DNA of 64,000 nucleotides, from assembly GCA_017534885.1 (NCBI GenBank), contig JAFXVR010000008.1, forward strand, positions 33,365 through 97,364, in the 5' to 3' direction. The position numbers and the translations under genes were made by a program. A model generated the notes under the pieces. It worked only from the letters and a program-made list of their open reading frames with translations. It did no database searches and was not told the DNA's origin. Positions within the stretch are counted from its first letter, which is position 1, and every line of letters starts with the position of its first letter. This DNA is from Clostridia bacterium (lineage in GTDB: Bacteria; Bacillota; Clostridia; Christensenellales; Aristaeellaceae). Positions 33,453-41,822 of this stretch are shown one piece after another.

Positions 33453-34991
33453 ATGCTTCAAAAACTCCTGAAAAAATACCACAGCCTGCCCAAACAGCTG
33501 AAGGCGTCCTTCTGGTTCCTGTTCTGCTCGGTGCTGCAGCGGGGCATCACCACCATCACCACGCCCATATTCACCCGCCTGCTGACCACCGCCGAGTACG
33601 GCAACTTCAACGTCTTCCACTCCTGGCTCAATATCCTCACCGTCTTCCTGACCTTCAACCTGTATGCCGGCGTATACACCCAGGGCTTGGTGAAGTTTGA
33701 CAAGGACCGGCCGGTGTTCTCCTCCTCCCTGATGGGCCTCACCACCGTGATGAGCCTGGTCTGGCTGGCGGTCTATCTGGTGGCCCGGGACTTCTGGAAC
33801 GGGCTGTTCAAGCTGACCACGGTGCAGATGCTGGCCATGTTTGTGATGATCTGGTCCACGGCAGCTTTCCAGTTCTGGAGCGCCGAGCAGCGGGTGGAGT
33901 ACCGTTACCGCCGCCTTGTCATCATCACGGTGATTGTTTCCATCGTCAAACCGCTGGTGACCATCACCTTTGTGCTGCTGTCCGAGGACAAGGTGACGGC
34001 GCGCATTCTGGGCCTGGCGCTGGTGGAGCTCATCGGCTATACGGGTCTGTATGTCGTGCAGATGAAGCGCGGCAGACAGTTCTTCTCCAAGCGCTACTGG
34101 CTGTACGCCTTGGGCTTCAACCTGCCCTTGGTACCCCACTACCTCTCCCAGATGGCGCTGAACACCGCGGACCGCATCATGATCCGGGAGATGGTCAGTC
34201 CCGGCGCGGCGGGTGTCTACAGCCTGGCTTACAGTATTTCCCAGATTATGCTGCTGTTCAATACCGCGCTGAGCCAGACCATCAGCCCCTGGATGTACCA
34301 GAAGATCAAGACCAAGCGGGTGCAGGAGATCGGGCCGATCATGTACCTCTCCCTGTACGTGGTGGCGGCGGCCAACCTGCTGTGCATCCTGGTGGCGCCG
34401 GAGATTGTGGCGGTCTTTGCGCCCAAAACCTACGGAGAGGCCATCTGGGTCATTCCGCCGGTGGCCATGAGCGTGGCGCTGATCTTCAGCTATGATTTCT
34501 TCGCCCGCTTCGAGTTCTACTTCGAGAAGACCCGTTTCGTGATGGTGGCCAGCGTTATCGGCGCGGTGCTGAACCTCATCCTCAACTATATTTTCATCGG
34601 CGTCTACGGCTATTATGCCGCCGGCTACACCACGCTGTTCTGCTATTTTGTGTACATCGTTTGCCACTATTGGAACATGAGCCGCATCTGCAGGAAAGAA
34701 TTCCCGGGCGTGAAGGTGTACGACCTGAAACGGCTGGTGGTCTTCTATGCTGTCTTTGTGGGCACTGGCTTTGCCCTGATGGCCACCTACCGTCTGCCTG
34801 TGGTGCGGTACGCGATTCTGGCCGCCGCGCTGGTAGCAATGGTTGTGAAGCGCAAATACATCATGGGCAAGCTGCAAAAGGTGCTGAAGCTGCGCAGGCA
34901 GAAAGCGCCGTCGGCTGTGCCAGCGGCTGAGGCGGAGACAGAAGCGGAAGCCGAACTGAAGGCGGATTCGGATGCGGATTTAGACGGGTAA
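33453..34991 (+). CDS. Wzx-type polysaccharide flippase
   Basis: The 512-residue product has the MOP/MATE-like flippase pattern with about twelve to fourteen helices. It opens with KASFWFLFCSVLQRGITTIT and continues with TTAEYGNFNVFHSWL and MALNTADRIMIREMVSPGAA. Charged residues cluster in a C-terminal Glu/Ala-rich tail (AEAETEAEAELKADSDAD). It should flip the undecaprenyl-linked repeat unit to the outside for Wzy. With wzy this defines a Wzx/Wzy-dependent pathway. No Wzz/Wzc-type chain-length system is in the operon. Confidence 0.92.
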   Translation: MLQKLLKKYHSLPKQLKASFWFLFCSVLQRGITTITTPIFTRLLTTAEYGNFNVFHSWLNILTVFLTFNLYAGVYTQGLVKFDKDRPVFSSSLMGLTTVMSLVWLAVYLVARDFWNGLFKLTTVQMLAMFVMIWSTAAFQFWSAEQRVEYRYRRLVIITVIVSIVKPLVTITFVLLSEDKVTARILGLALVELIGYTGLYVVQMKRGRQFFSKRYWLYALGFNLPLVPHYLSQMALNTADRIMIREMVSPGAAGVYSLAYSISQIMLLFNTALSQTISPWMYQKIKTKRVQEIGPIMYLSLYVVAAANLLCILVAPEIVAVFAPKTYGEAIWVIPPVAMSVALIFSYDFFARFEFYFEKTRFVMVASVIGAVLNLILNYIFIGVYGYYAAGYTTLFCYFVYIVCHYWNMSRICRKEFPGVKVYDLKRLVVFYAVFVGTGFALMATYRLPVVRYAILAAALVAMVVKRKYIMGKLQKVLKLRRQKAPSAVPAAEAETEAEAELKADSDADLDG

Positions 34992-35006
34992 AGCGGAGGT
35001 GTTCTT

Positions 35007-35927
35007 ATGAACAAGGCGTTCATGGAGCCAGAAGTCCGGTGCGGTTATGAGGTTTCAGCCCAGATGAAGAAGGTCTGGGCCATCGAGATGGAGTGCTATC
35101 AGCAGATCGCACAGGTCTGTGAGCGGCATGGGCTGCGCTTCTACGCCGGGGGCGGCACTCTGCTGGGCGCGGCGAGGCATAAGGGCTTCATTCCCTGGGA
35201 TGACGACATGGATGTCTTCATGCCCATGGAGGATTACCGGAAGTTCATGAAGTTCGCGGCTGAGGAGATCAAGGAGCCCTTCTTCTTCCAGTGCTACCAG
35301 ACCCAGCCGGGCTTCAGCCCCAAGCTGTCCCGCGTGCGCATGAGAGGCACCACCGGCGCCACCGAGTATGACCTGGTGTACGCGGATGAAAACTATCACC
35401 TGGGCATCTTTGTGGACATCTTTCCGATGTCCTGCAAGGCGGACGATCCGGCGGAGACGGCACGCCGTCAGAAGAAGATCGCCTATTACAGCCGCTGCAT
35501 CACCGGCTACGAGAAAAAGCGCAGCCTGAAGCTCCGCCACCGTTTCGGCCTGAAGAGCTATCTGAGCCGCAGCATCCTGTGCTGGACCTGGGAGAGCCTG
35601 CGCCACTCCCACCGGGAGATGTCCGATCGCTTCCTGGAGGCCTGCGACGCCAAATCCGGTAGGCTCATGGGCCTGGTGCCCTTCTTCGGCGGCTACCGGG
35701 ACAAATACCTCTACGACACGGACTGGTTCAGCGAAACGGTCATGCTGCCCTTTGAGGACATGGAGCTGCCCGCGCCTAAGGACTATGAGAAGATGCTGAG
35801 CCGCCAGTACGGCGACTGGCATGTGTTCCAGAAGGGTACCGCGGTGCACAGCATGGCGCTGATGGACCCGGACCGGCCCTATCAGGAGGTCGTGAAAGAG
35901 GCGAAGGCCAAGGGATTGGTGAAGTAA
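35007..35927 (+). CDS. LicD family phosphotransferase (third of three)
   Basis: The 306-residue product contains GTLLGAARHKGFIPWDDDMD and FVDIFPMSCKADDP, the LicD fingerprint. It is the last gene of the operon, 15 bases after wzx, and is followed by a terminator. Three distinct LicD proteins in one locus suggest several phospho-substituents on the polymer, or transferase and non-catalytic partners. Confidence 0.9.
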   Translation: MNKAFMEPEVRCGYEVSAQMKKVWAIEMECYQQIAQVCERHGLRFYAGGGTLLGAARHKGFIPWDDDMDVFMPMEDYRKFMKFAAEEIKEPFFFQCYQTQPGFSPKLSRVRMRGTTGATEYDLVYADENYHLGIFVDIFPMSCKADDPAETARRQKKIAYYSRCITGYEKKRSLKLRHRFGLKSYLSRSILCWTWESLRHSHREMSDRFLEACDAKSGRLMGLVPFFGGYRDKYLYDTDWFSETVMLPFEDMELPAPKDYEKMLSRQYGDWHVFQKGTAVHSMALMDPDRPYQEVVKEAKAKGLVK

Positions 35928-35964
35928 GCTTCCCTGTTCAACCAAAACAGACAAAAACGGAACA

Positions 35965-35991
35965 GGCGCGGTAAAGCAAGCCGCGCCTTTT
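35965..35991 (+). terminator. Intrinsic terminator closing the surface-glycan operon
   Basis: GGCGCGG (35965-35971) and CCGCGCC (35981-35987) form the stem, followed by TTTT. A second inverted repeat, GCGCCGG/CCGGCGC (36001-36025), has no T-run. Confidence 0.88.
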
Positions 35992-36035
35992 CTGACGGCA
36001 GCGCCGGCCTGATTTCAACCGGCGCTGTAACCCCC

Positions 36036-36063
36036 TTGCAAAACCCCGGAAACATGCTATAAT
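36036..36063 (+). promoter_or_regulatory. Promoter of glnS-gltX
   Basis: TTGCAA (36036-36041), 16 bases, TATAAT (36058-36063), 30 bases before the glnS ATG. Confidence 0.75.
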
Positions 36064-36093
36064 CAGCGATATACCATGGGAGGAGGGACCCGC

Positions 36094-37839
36094 ATGGACG
36101 GCAAGGAGCTTCGCGGCAACTTTATCTGGGACGCGATTGACGAGGATCTGAAGGAAGGGCGCTACACGGAGGTGCATACGCGCTTTCCGCCGGAACCTAA
36201 CGGCTATATGCATATTGGCCACTGCAAGGCGCTGATCATGGACTTCCTGACAGCGGAAAAGTATGGCGGCAAGTGCAACCTGCGCTTTGACGACACAAAC
36301 CCCGCCAAGGAGGACATGGAGTTTGTGCGCAATATTGAGGCGGACATCCGCTGGCTGGGCTTTGACTGGACCGGCGGCATGTTCTTCGCCAGCGACTATT
36401 ACGGCAAGTGCTATGAGATCGCCGAGGACTGGATCCGGCGGGGACTGGCCTATGTGGACGAGCTGAGCAAGGAGGAGATGCGAGCCTACCGCGGTACCCT
36501 CACCCAGCCCGGCAAAAACAGCCCCTGGCGCGACCGGCCCTGGGAGGAGAGTCTCGATCTGTTCCGGCGGATGCGCGCCGGGGAATTCCCCGAGGGCAGC
36601 AAGACCCTGCGGATGAAGATCGACATGGCTTCCCCCAACCTGGTGATGCGCGACCCGGCCATGTACCGCATCCTGTACAAGGAGCACTGGCGCACCGGGA
36701 AAGAATGGTGCATCTATCCGATGTACGATTTTTCCCATCCCATCGGCGACGCGCTGGAGGGCATCACCCATTCCCTCTGCTCCCTGGAATATGAGATTCA
36801 CCGCCCGCTGTACGACTGGGTGGTGGAGCACGCCCGGGACATGCTGCCCGGCCATCCCCGGCAGATCGAGTTTGCCCGGCTGAACATGACCCAGACCGTG
36901 ATGAGCAAGCGCTACCTGCGCGCCCTGGTGGAGGGCGGTTATGTGCGCGGCTGGGACGATCCCCGTATGCCCACCCTGGCCGCGCTGCGCCGCCGGGGCT
37001 ATTCCGGGGCGGCCATCCGGGACTTCATCAACCAGATCGGCCTGAGCAAGGCGGATTCCGTGGTGGATGTGGCCATGCTGGAGAGCTGCGTCCGGGACGA
37101 TCTGGAGGATCGCGCCCGCCGGGTTTCCGCCGTGCTGCGGCCTGTGAAGGTGGTTTTGACCAACTGGCCCGAGGGTGAAACGCAGAAGATCGAGCTGCCC
37201 AATCACCCGAAGAAGCCTGAGATGGGCACCCGCACCGTGACCATGGGCAATGTGGTGTACATCGACCGGGACGACTTCATGGAAGTGCCCGAGAAGGGCT
37301 TCATGCGGATGTTCCCGGGCAATGAGGTGCGCCTGATGAACGCCTTCATCGTGCGCTGCGACGAGTGCGTGAAGGATGAAGACGGGGAGATCGCCGAGGT
37401 GCGCTGCACAGTGGACTTCGACTCCGCCGCCGGAATGCCCGGAGCCGCCCGCAAGATCAAGGGCAAGGCGATCCACTGGGTCAGCGCGCTGGAAGCCCAG
37501 CCCTTTGAAGCCAGGCTTTATGAGCCGCTGCTGGCCGACGAGGACGCGCCGGAGGAGGAACCTGCCGCTGAGGACGCGGAGGACACCGAGGAGAGTGCCG
37601 AGGGCGAGAACGCCACCGCCTCCAAGATGGATTACTTTATCAGTCGCCTGAACAAGAACAGCCTGACCGTGCTGCGGGGCTTCATTGAGCCCTGGGCGGC
37701 GGAAACCGAGAACGGCGAGGTCTTCCAGTTCCTGCGCACCGGCTTCTTCTGCAAGGATCCCGACTCCACCCCCGAGCTGCCCGTGTTCAACCGCACCGTC
37801 AGCCTGAAGGGCGTTGCCGCCAAGGGCCAGAAGAAATAA
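36094..37839 (+). CDS. glnS: Glutaminyl-tRNA synthetase
   Basis: ATG 36094 follows GGAGGAGGG. The 581-residue class I enzyme has the HIGH motif PPEPNGYMHIGHCKA, NLRFDDTNPAKEDMEF, and the KMSKS counterpart VMSKRYLRAL, then a two-domain anticodon-binding beta-barrel. It charges tRNA-Gln directly with glutamine. An acidic insertion of about 30 residues (DEDAPEEEPAAEDAEDTEE and onward) breaks the C-terminal barrel region. It is cotranscribed with gltX. GlnRS is less usual than the GatCAB route in Firmicutes. Confidence 0.95.
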   Translation: MDGKELRGNFIWDAIDEDLKEGRYTEVHTRFPPEPNGYMHIGHCKALIMDFLTAEKYGGKCNLRFDDTNPAKEDMEFVRNIEADIRWLGFDWTGGMFFASDYYGKCYEIAEDWIRRGLAYVDELSKEEMRAYRGTLTQPGKNSPWRDRPWEESLDLFRRMRAGEFPEGSKTLRMKIDMASPNLVMRDPAMYRILYKEHWRTGKEWCIYPMYDFSHPIGDALEGITHSLCSLEYEIHRPLYDWVVEHARDMLPGHPRQIEFARLNMTQTVMSKRYLRALVEGGYVRGWDDPRMPTLAALRRRGYSGAAIRDFINQIGLSKADSVVDVAMLESCVRDDLEDRARRVSAVLRPVKVVLTNWPEGETQKIELPNHPKKPEMGTRTVTMGNVVYIDRDDFMEVPEKGFMRMFPGNEVRLMNAFIVRCDECVKDEDGEIAEVRCTVDFDSAAGMPGAARKIKGKAIHWVSALEAQPFEARLYEPLLADEDAPEEEPAAEDAEDTEESAEGENATASKMDYFISRLNKNSLTVLRGFIEPWAAETENGEVFQFLRTGFFCKDPDSTPELPVFNRTVSLKGVAAKGQKK

Positions 37840-37923
37840 GATGAAAGGAGCGGGGCTGAGTAGACGAATTCCTGCCATCTTCAGAGAGGATGACAGACTT
37901 CCCTGACGCCCCCGTAAACCACC

Positions 37924-39390
37924 ATGACAGTACGTACCAGATTTGCGCCAAGCCCCACGGGCTTTATGCACCTGGGCGGCGTTCGCACCGCGCTGTATGC
38001 CTACCTCTTTGCCAAGCAGCAGGGTGGGCAGTTTATCCTGCGGATTGAGGACACCGATCAGGTGCGCCTTGTGCCGGGGGCGACCGAGGTCATTTACGAT
38101 ACCCTCAGGGAGATGGGCCTCAACTGGGATGAGGGCCCGGACGTGGGCGGCCCGGTGGGCCCCTACATCCAGAGCCAGCGCCGGGACACCTATCTGCCCT
38201 ACGCGAAGCAGCTGGTGCAGAGCGGCCATGCCTATTACTGTTTCTGCACCAAGGAGGAGCTGGATGAGCGCCGCGCCGCCTGCGAGGCCCGTGGCGAGAC
38301 CTTCAAGTATGACAAGCACTGCCTGCATCTGTCACCGGAGGAGGTGCAGCGCAGGCTGGACGCTGGCGAACCCTGGGTCATCCGCATGAACGCGCCCACC
38401 GAGGGCGAGAGCAGCTATCACGACATCGTGTTTGGGGACATGACCTTCCAGAACGCCGAGGCGCTGGACGACATGGTGCTCATCAAGCAGGACGGCATGC
38501 CGACCTACAATTTCGCCAACGTGATCGACGACCACCTGATGGGCATCACCCATGTGATGCGCGGCACGGAGTACCTGTCCTCCACGCCCAGGTACAATTT
38601 CCTGTACCGGGCGCTGGGCTGGGAGATTCCCCAGTACATTCACCTGCCGCCGGTCATGCGCGATGAGCACCACAAGCTGAGCAAGCGCGATGGTGACGCC
38701 TACTATTCCGACTTCATCGACAAGGGCTATCTGAAGGACGCCCTCGTCAACTATCTGGCGCTGGTGGGCTGGAACCCCGGCAACGACCGGGAGTTCTTCA
38801 CCCTGCCCGAGCTGGTGGAGGCCTTTGACGTCAGCCGCATCACCAAGTCTCCCGGCATCTTTGACGTCAAGAAGCTGACCTGGTTCAATGCCGAGTACAT
38901 CCGCCGGATGTCCCCTGAGGACTACCTGGCCGCCGTGACGCCCTGGTTCGACAAGACGCTGGAAGGCGTGAAGATCGACTATGTGCGCTTGGCCCAGCTC
39001 ATGCAGGATCGCACGGAGATCTTCAGCCAGGTGCCGGACATGGTGCGTTTCCTGAAGGATATGCCCGATTACGACCTGGAGCTGTACACCCACAAGAAGA
39101 TGAAGACCAACCCGGAGATTTCCCTGCAGGCGCTGGACATGCTCCGGCCCGTGCTGGAGGGAATCCCCGAGGCGGACTGGCTGGAGCAGACCATTCATGA
39201 CCGGCTGATGGCCGCCATTGCTGAGCGCGGCATGAAGAACGGCCAGGCGCTCTGGCCGCTGCGCATTGCCATTTCCGGCCTGCAGTCCACTCCCGGCGGT
39301 GCGGTGGAGATCGCCTATCTCCTGGGCAAGACCCGCACCCTGGCCCGGCTGGATCAGGCCGCGGAGCGCCTGAGGAGCGCCCTGGCCTGA
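37924..39390 (+). CDS. gltX: Glutamyl-tRNA synthetase
   Basis: The 488-residue product begins VRTRFAPSPTGFMHLGGVRT (HIGH as HLGG) and carries KLSKRDGDAYYSDF as the KMSKS motif, followed by the alpha-helical anticodon-binding domain of bacterial GluRS. It charges tRNA-Glu and also feeds tetrapyrrole synthesis. The ATG has no good ribosome site: the nearest purine-rich run, AGAGAGGA, ends 34 bases upstream. No alternative start with a better site was found, and the N terminus is otherwise standard. Confidence 0.95.
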   Translation: MTVRTRFAPSPTGFMHLGGVRTALYAYLFAKQQGGQFILRIEDTDQVRLVPGATEVIYDTLREMGLNWDEGPDVGGPVGPYIQSQRRDTYLPYAKQLVQSGHAYYCFCTKEELDERRAACEARGETFKYDKHCLHLSPEEVQRRLDAGEPWVIRMNAPTEGESSYHDIVFGDMTFQNAEALDDMVLIKQDGMPTYNFANVIDDHLMGITHVMRGTEYLSSTPRYNFLYRALGWEIPQYIHLPPVMRDEHHKLSKRDGDAYYSDFIDKGYLKDALVNYLALVGWNPGNDREFFTLPELVEAFDVSRITKSPGIFDVKKLTWFNAEYIRRMSPEDYLAAVTPWFDKTLEGVKIDYVRLAQLMQDRTEIFSQVPDMVRFLKDMPDYDLELYTHKKMKTNPEISLQALDMLRPVLEGIPEADWLEQTIHDRLMAAIAERGMKNGQALWPLRIAISGLQSTPGGAVEIAYLLGKTRTLARLDQAAERLRSALA

Positions 39391-39428
39391 GCCTGCGGCC
39401 GGCGCTCCGGATACGGAGGATGACCGAT

Positions 39429-40007
39429 ATGCAGAAAAAGAAAGCCGGAAACTCCAGAAAACAGATCTACCTGCTGACACTCATGGCGGCTATGGCGGCC
39501 ATCATCTATGTGGTGACGCTGTTCCGCTTTCCGCTCCTGGGCTCCAAAGTACACTTCGCGGGCGCCATGTGCCTGGTGAGCGGCATGCTCCTGGGGCCTG
39601 TGCCCGGAGGCCTGGCCGCGGGCCTGGGCTCTGCCCTGTACGACGCCCTGGCGGGCGGTTATGACCTCATCAACACCCTGATCACCTTCGTGAGCAAGTT
39701 TACCATGGGCTGGGTCTGCGGCTGGCTCTTCAGGAGCGTTCACAAAGAGGACCAGCGTCTGGGTGAGCACACGGCCTGGGCCTTCGCCTGCGCGGCCGCG
39801 GGAGCCCTGACCTATGTGGCCCTCTACATGCTCAAGACCTGGGTCTTCCAGCGCTATGTCTACGCCTATCCGCTGGACACCGCCTGGGCCACCCTGCTCT
39901 CGAAGCTGCCCGCCTCCCTGATCAACGCCCTGACCGGCACGATCGCCGCGCCGCTGTTCTATCACGCGGTCCGTCTGCCGCTGCGCAGGACGCTGGAAAA
40001 CCTCTGA
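39429..40007 (+). CDS. ECF transporter substrate-binding (S) component
   Basis: ATG 39429 is chosen because ACGGAGG lies 9 bases before it; an ATG at 39420 is too close to that site. The 192-residue product has six hydrophobic helices. The early segment IYLLTLMAAMAAIIYVVTLF and GAMCLVSGMLLGPVPGGLAAGLGSALYD are typical of ECF S components of the HmpT/QueT-like group. These bind a vitamin or small molecule and share an energizing EcfAAT module encoded elsewhere. The substrate is unknown, and no riboswitch was seen upstream. Confidence 0.85.
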   Translation: MQKKKAGNSRKQIYLLTLMAAMAAIIYVVTLFRFPLLGSKVHFAGAMCLVSGMLLGPVPGGLAAGLGSALYDALAGGYDLINTLITFVSKFTMGWVCGWLFRSVHKEDQRLGEHTAWAFACAAAGALTYVALYMLKTWVFQRYVYAYPLDTAWATLLSKLPASLINALTGTIAAPLFYHAVRLPLRRTLENL

Positions 40008-40023
40008 TCCGGTATCATTCCGG

Positions 40024-40054
40024 CCGCCTGCCCGTATATGGGCGGGCGGTTTTT
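40024..40054 (+). terminator. Intrinsic terminator after the ECF S component gene
   Basis: CCGCCTGCCC and GGGCGGGCGG (40024-40033, 40040-40049) form a long GC stem with one G-U pair, followed by TTTTT. Confidence 0.93.
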
Positions 40055-40114
40055 ATCGGCTTTGGACAATTCCGGAGACGCGCATCCATGATAGACAATT
40101 TGCCATTTTTGCCA

Positions 40115-40144
40115 TTGACAAGCCTTCTCCGCCTCCTGTATACT
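40115..40144 (+). promoter_or_regulatory. Promoter of the threonine aldolase gene
   Basis: TTGACA (40115-40120), 18 bases, TATACT (40139-40144), 29 bases before the ATG. Confidence 0.75.
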
Positions 40145-40173
40145 GGCGATGTAACGAAATATGGGAGGGTATT

Positions 40174-41202
40174 ATGTACCGGTTTGAATGCGACTACCAG
40201 GAGGGCTGCATCCCTCCGATTCTTGAACGGCTTGCGCAGACCAATCTGGAGCAGACCGTCGGGTACGGCATGGACCCCTACTGCGAGGAAGCGGCGCGGC
40301 TCATCAAAGAGCGCTTCAGCTGCCCGGACGCGGCGGTTTTCTTCCTCACAGGCGGCACTCAGGCGAACGCCTGCGTCATCTCCTCCATACTCAAGCCCTA
40401 TGAGGGCGTGCTCTGCGCGGAAACGGCGCACATCAACGCCCATGAGACCGGCGCCATTGAGCACAGCGGCCACAAGGTGCTGGCCCTGCCCGGCAGGGAA
40501 GGCCGGATCACGGGCACCCAGGTGTCCGTGGCGGTGGCCCTCCAGGGCGACTCCGAGCACACGGTCAAGCCTGGCATGGTGTACATCTCCATGTCCACCG
40601 AGCTGGGCACGATCTATAACCTGACCACCCTCAGCGACCTGAGCATGGTCTGCCGTCAGAACCACCTGCCGCTGTACCTGGACGGGGCCCGGCTGGGCTA
40701 TGCCCTGACCTCTCCCGTGTGCGACGTGACCCCGGCTGACGTCGCCCGGCTCTGCGATGTGTTCACCGTGGGCGGTACCAAGCAGGGCGCGCTCTTCGGC
40801 GAAGCTGTGGTCATCGTCAATCCCGCACTCAAGCGCAGCTTCCGCTACATCATGAAGCAGCAGGGCGGCCTGCTGGCCAAGGGACGGCTCCTGGGCCTCC
40901 AGTTTGCCGAACTCATGCGCGGCGACGCCTACTTCACCTATGCCCAGAAGGCCGTCAATCAGGCCATGCGCATCCGCGATGCGCTGCTGAAAAAGGGCCT
41001 GCCGCTCTTTGTGGATTCCCCGACCAACCAGCTCTTCGTCATCCTCACCGACGAACAGCTCGAAACCTTCGAGGACGACTTCGCCTTTGAAGTCTGGGAG
41101 CGGGTCGACGAAGACCACAGCTGCGTCCGCATCTGTACCTCCTGGGCGACCTCCGACGGCGCGGTCACAGCGCTGCTGCAGGCCATTGAAGGGCTGGAGT
41201 AG
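40174..41202 (+). CDS. Low-specificity threonine aldolase-type PLP enzyme
   Basis: The 342-residue product is a fold-type I PLP enzyme. It has FLTGGTQANACVISSIL for cofactor phosphate binding, LYLDGARLGYAL with the Asp contacting the pyridine nitrogen, and the lysine in VGGTKQGALFGEA. The set matches beta-eliminating lyases/L-threonine aldolases, which split L-allo-threonine or threonine to glycine and acetaldehyde. It forms a single-gene unit with its own promoter. GNAT-free flanks give no further clue to its physiological role. Confidence 0.9.
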   Translation: MYRFECDYQEGCIPPILERLAQTNLEQTVGYGMDPYCEEAARLIKERFSCPDAAVFFLTGGTQANACVISSILKPYEGVLCAETAHINAHETGAIEHSGHKVLALPGREGRITGTQVSVAVALQGDSEHTVKPGMVYISMSTELGTIYNLTTLSDLSMVCRQNHLPLYLDGARLGYALTSPVCDVTPADVARLCDVFTVGGTKQGALFGEAVVIVNPALKRSFRYIMKQQGGLLAKGRLLGLQFAELMRGDAYFTYAQKAVNQAMRIRDALLKKGLPLFVDSPTNQLFVILTDEQLETFEDDFAFEVWERVDEDHSCVRICTSWATSDGAVTALLQAIEGLE

Positions 41203-41214
41203 GGGGACGATTAT

Positions 41215-41376
41215 TGGGGGGAAGGGGAAACCTTTCTTGAAAGAAGGGTTTCCCCACCCAATGTCCAATGCCGCTCTAAAGGTCGCCGCTGGGGACACGC
41301 GGCAATGGACGCCCCGCCCCCTTTCCCCTTCCAAAGAACTATTACCGATTTGGAATGGGGAAGGGGAGGGGGGGGT
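41215..41376 (-). repeat. Dispersed G-rich hairpin repeat, copy A (minus orientation)
   Basis: The reverse complement of 41215-41310 aligns with 50353-50455, about 80% identical by eye. It contains a hairpin GGGGAAACCTTTCTT/AAGAAGGGTTTCCCC (41224-41255). A second hairpin with arms around 41317-41335 and 41349-41368 (CTTCCAAA/TTTGGAA core) extends this copy. No ORF with a ribosome site is present. Beyond it, to 41480, only AT-rich spacer is seen. Confidence 0.7.
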
Positions 41377-41480
41377 TGAGAGAAGCGCAGTTCATGGCTT
41401 AGGGGGCCTTTTTTCTTTTTGCTCAGTGTTTCTTGCAAGCTTCCATCTTGTGTTTACAATGTTTTTTTCCTTTGCGCAAA

Positions 41481-41509
41481 TTGACACACCCCTGCGCTGA
41501 TGCTATAAT
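41481..41509 (+). promoter_or_regulatory. Consensus promoter of the ilv leader and operon
   Basis: TTGACA (41481-41486), 17 bases, TATAAT (41504-41509), 35 bases before the leader peptide ATG. Confidence 0.9.
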
Positions 41510-41543
41510 GCGACTGTATCAATTCGCAAGGGAGCGACGAGTG

Positions 41544-41648
41544 ATGCACCGATTCCTGGCCGACCTGCTGGACGTTCGACTGCGCACACTGCTTCGATTG
41601 ATGGGGAGCGGGGAGTGCGCCGTTTGCGCTGTCTGTGGGAGAGCCTGA
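41544..41648 (+). CDS. Leucine-rich leader peptide of the ilv operon
   Basis: A 34-codon ORF starts at ATG 41544 after AAGGGAGCGACGA. Its first half is loaded with leucine (FLADLLDVRLRTLLRL: six Leu, with a Val) and it ends in a Cys/Ala stretch (CAVCAVCGRA). It lies directly downstream of a strong promoter and 47 bases before a terminator hairpin that precedes ilvB. This is the arrangement of ribosome-mediated attenuation, in which stalling at Leu/Val codons prevents the terminator from forming. In Firmicutes a T-box would be more usual, and no T-box signature was found. Confidence 0.7.
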   Translation: MHRFLADLLDVRLRTLLRLMGSGECAVCAVCGRA

Positions 41649-41695
41649 GCGATTCAGGCACGGCCAAGCGTTATTGCAGGCAGAAAAACACGCAG

Positions 41696-41731
41696 TCTGA
41701 CCGCTGTCCCCAGGGAGCGGCAGGCTTTTTT
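41696..41731 (+). terminator. Attenuator terminator before ilvB
   Basis: TCTG-a-CCGCT-gt-CCC pairs with GGG-AGCGG-CAGG (41696-41724), followed by CTTTTTT. An alternative hairpin GCCTGA/TCAGGC (about 41643-41658) overlaps the leader stop, so competing structures are possible. Confidence 0.75.
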
Positions 41732-41822
41732 ATGACCTGCGGACGGCAAAGCGCATGCGCCGGCCGGCAATGGCACACGTCTCCCGGATAACGATTTCCC
41801 TCGACACAAGGAGGACCCACGG

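Noticed and set aside
37841..37906. A 21-codon mini-ORF between glnS and gltX
   Set aside because: It starts right after the glnS stop without a ribosome site and shows no conservation that can be judged here.
35938..38328. A 796-codon minus-strand open frame opposite glnS and part of gltX
   Set aside because: It is a shadow of well-supported synthetase genes and its translation is low-complexity His/Gly/Val-rich.
41510..41822. T-box riboswitch upstream of ilvB
   Set aside because: No TGGNACCGCG-like sequence or specifier-loop arrangement was found; the leader peptide explains the region better.
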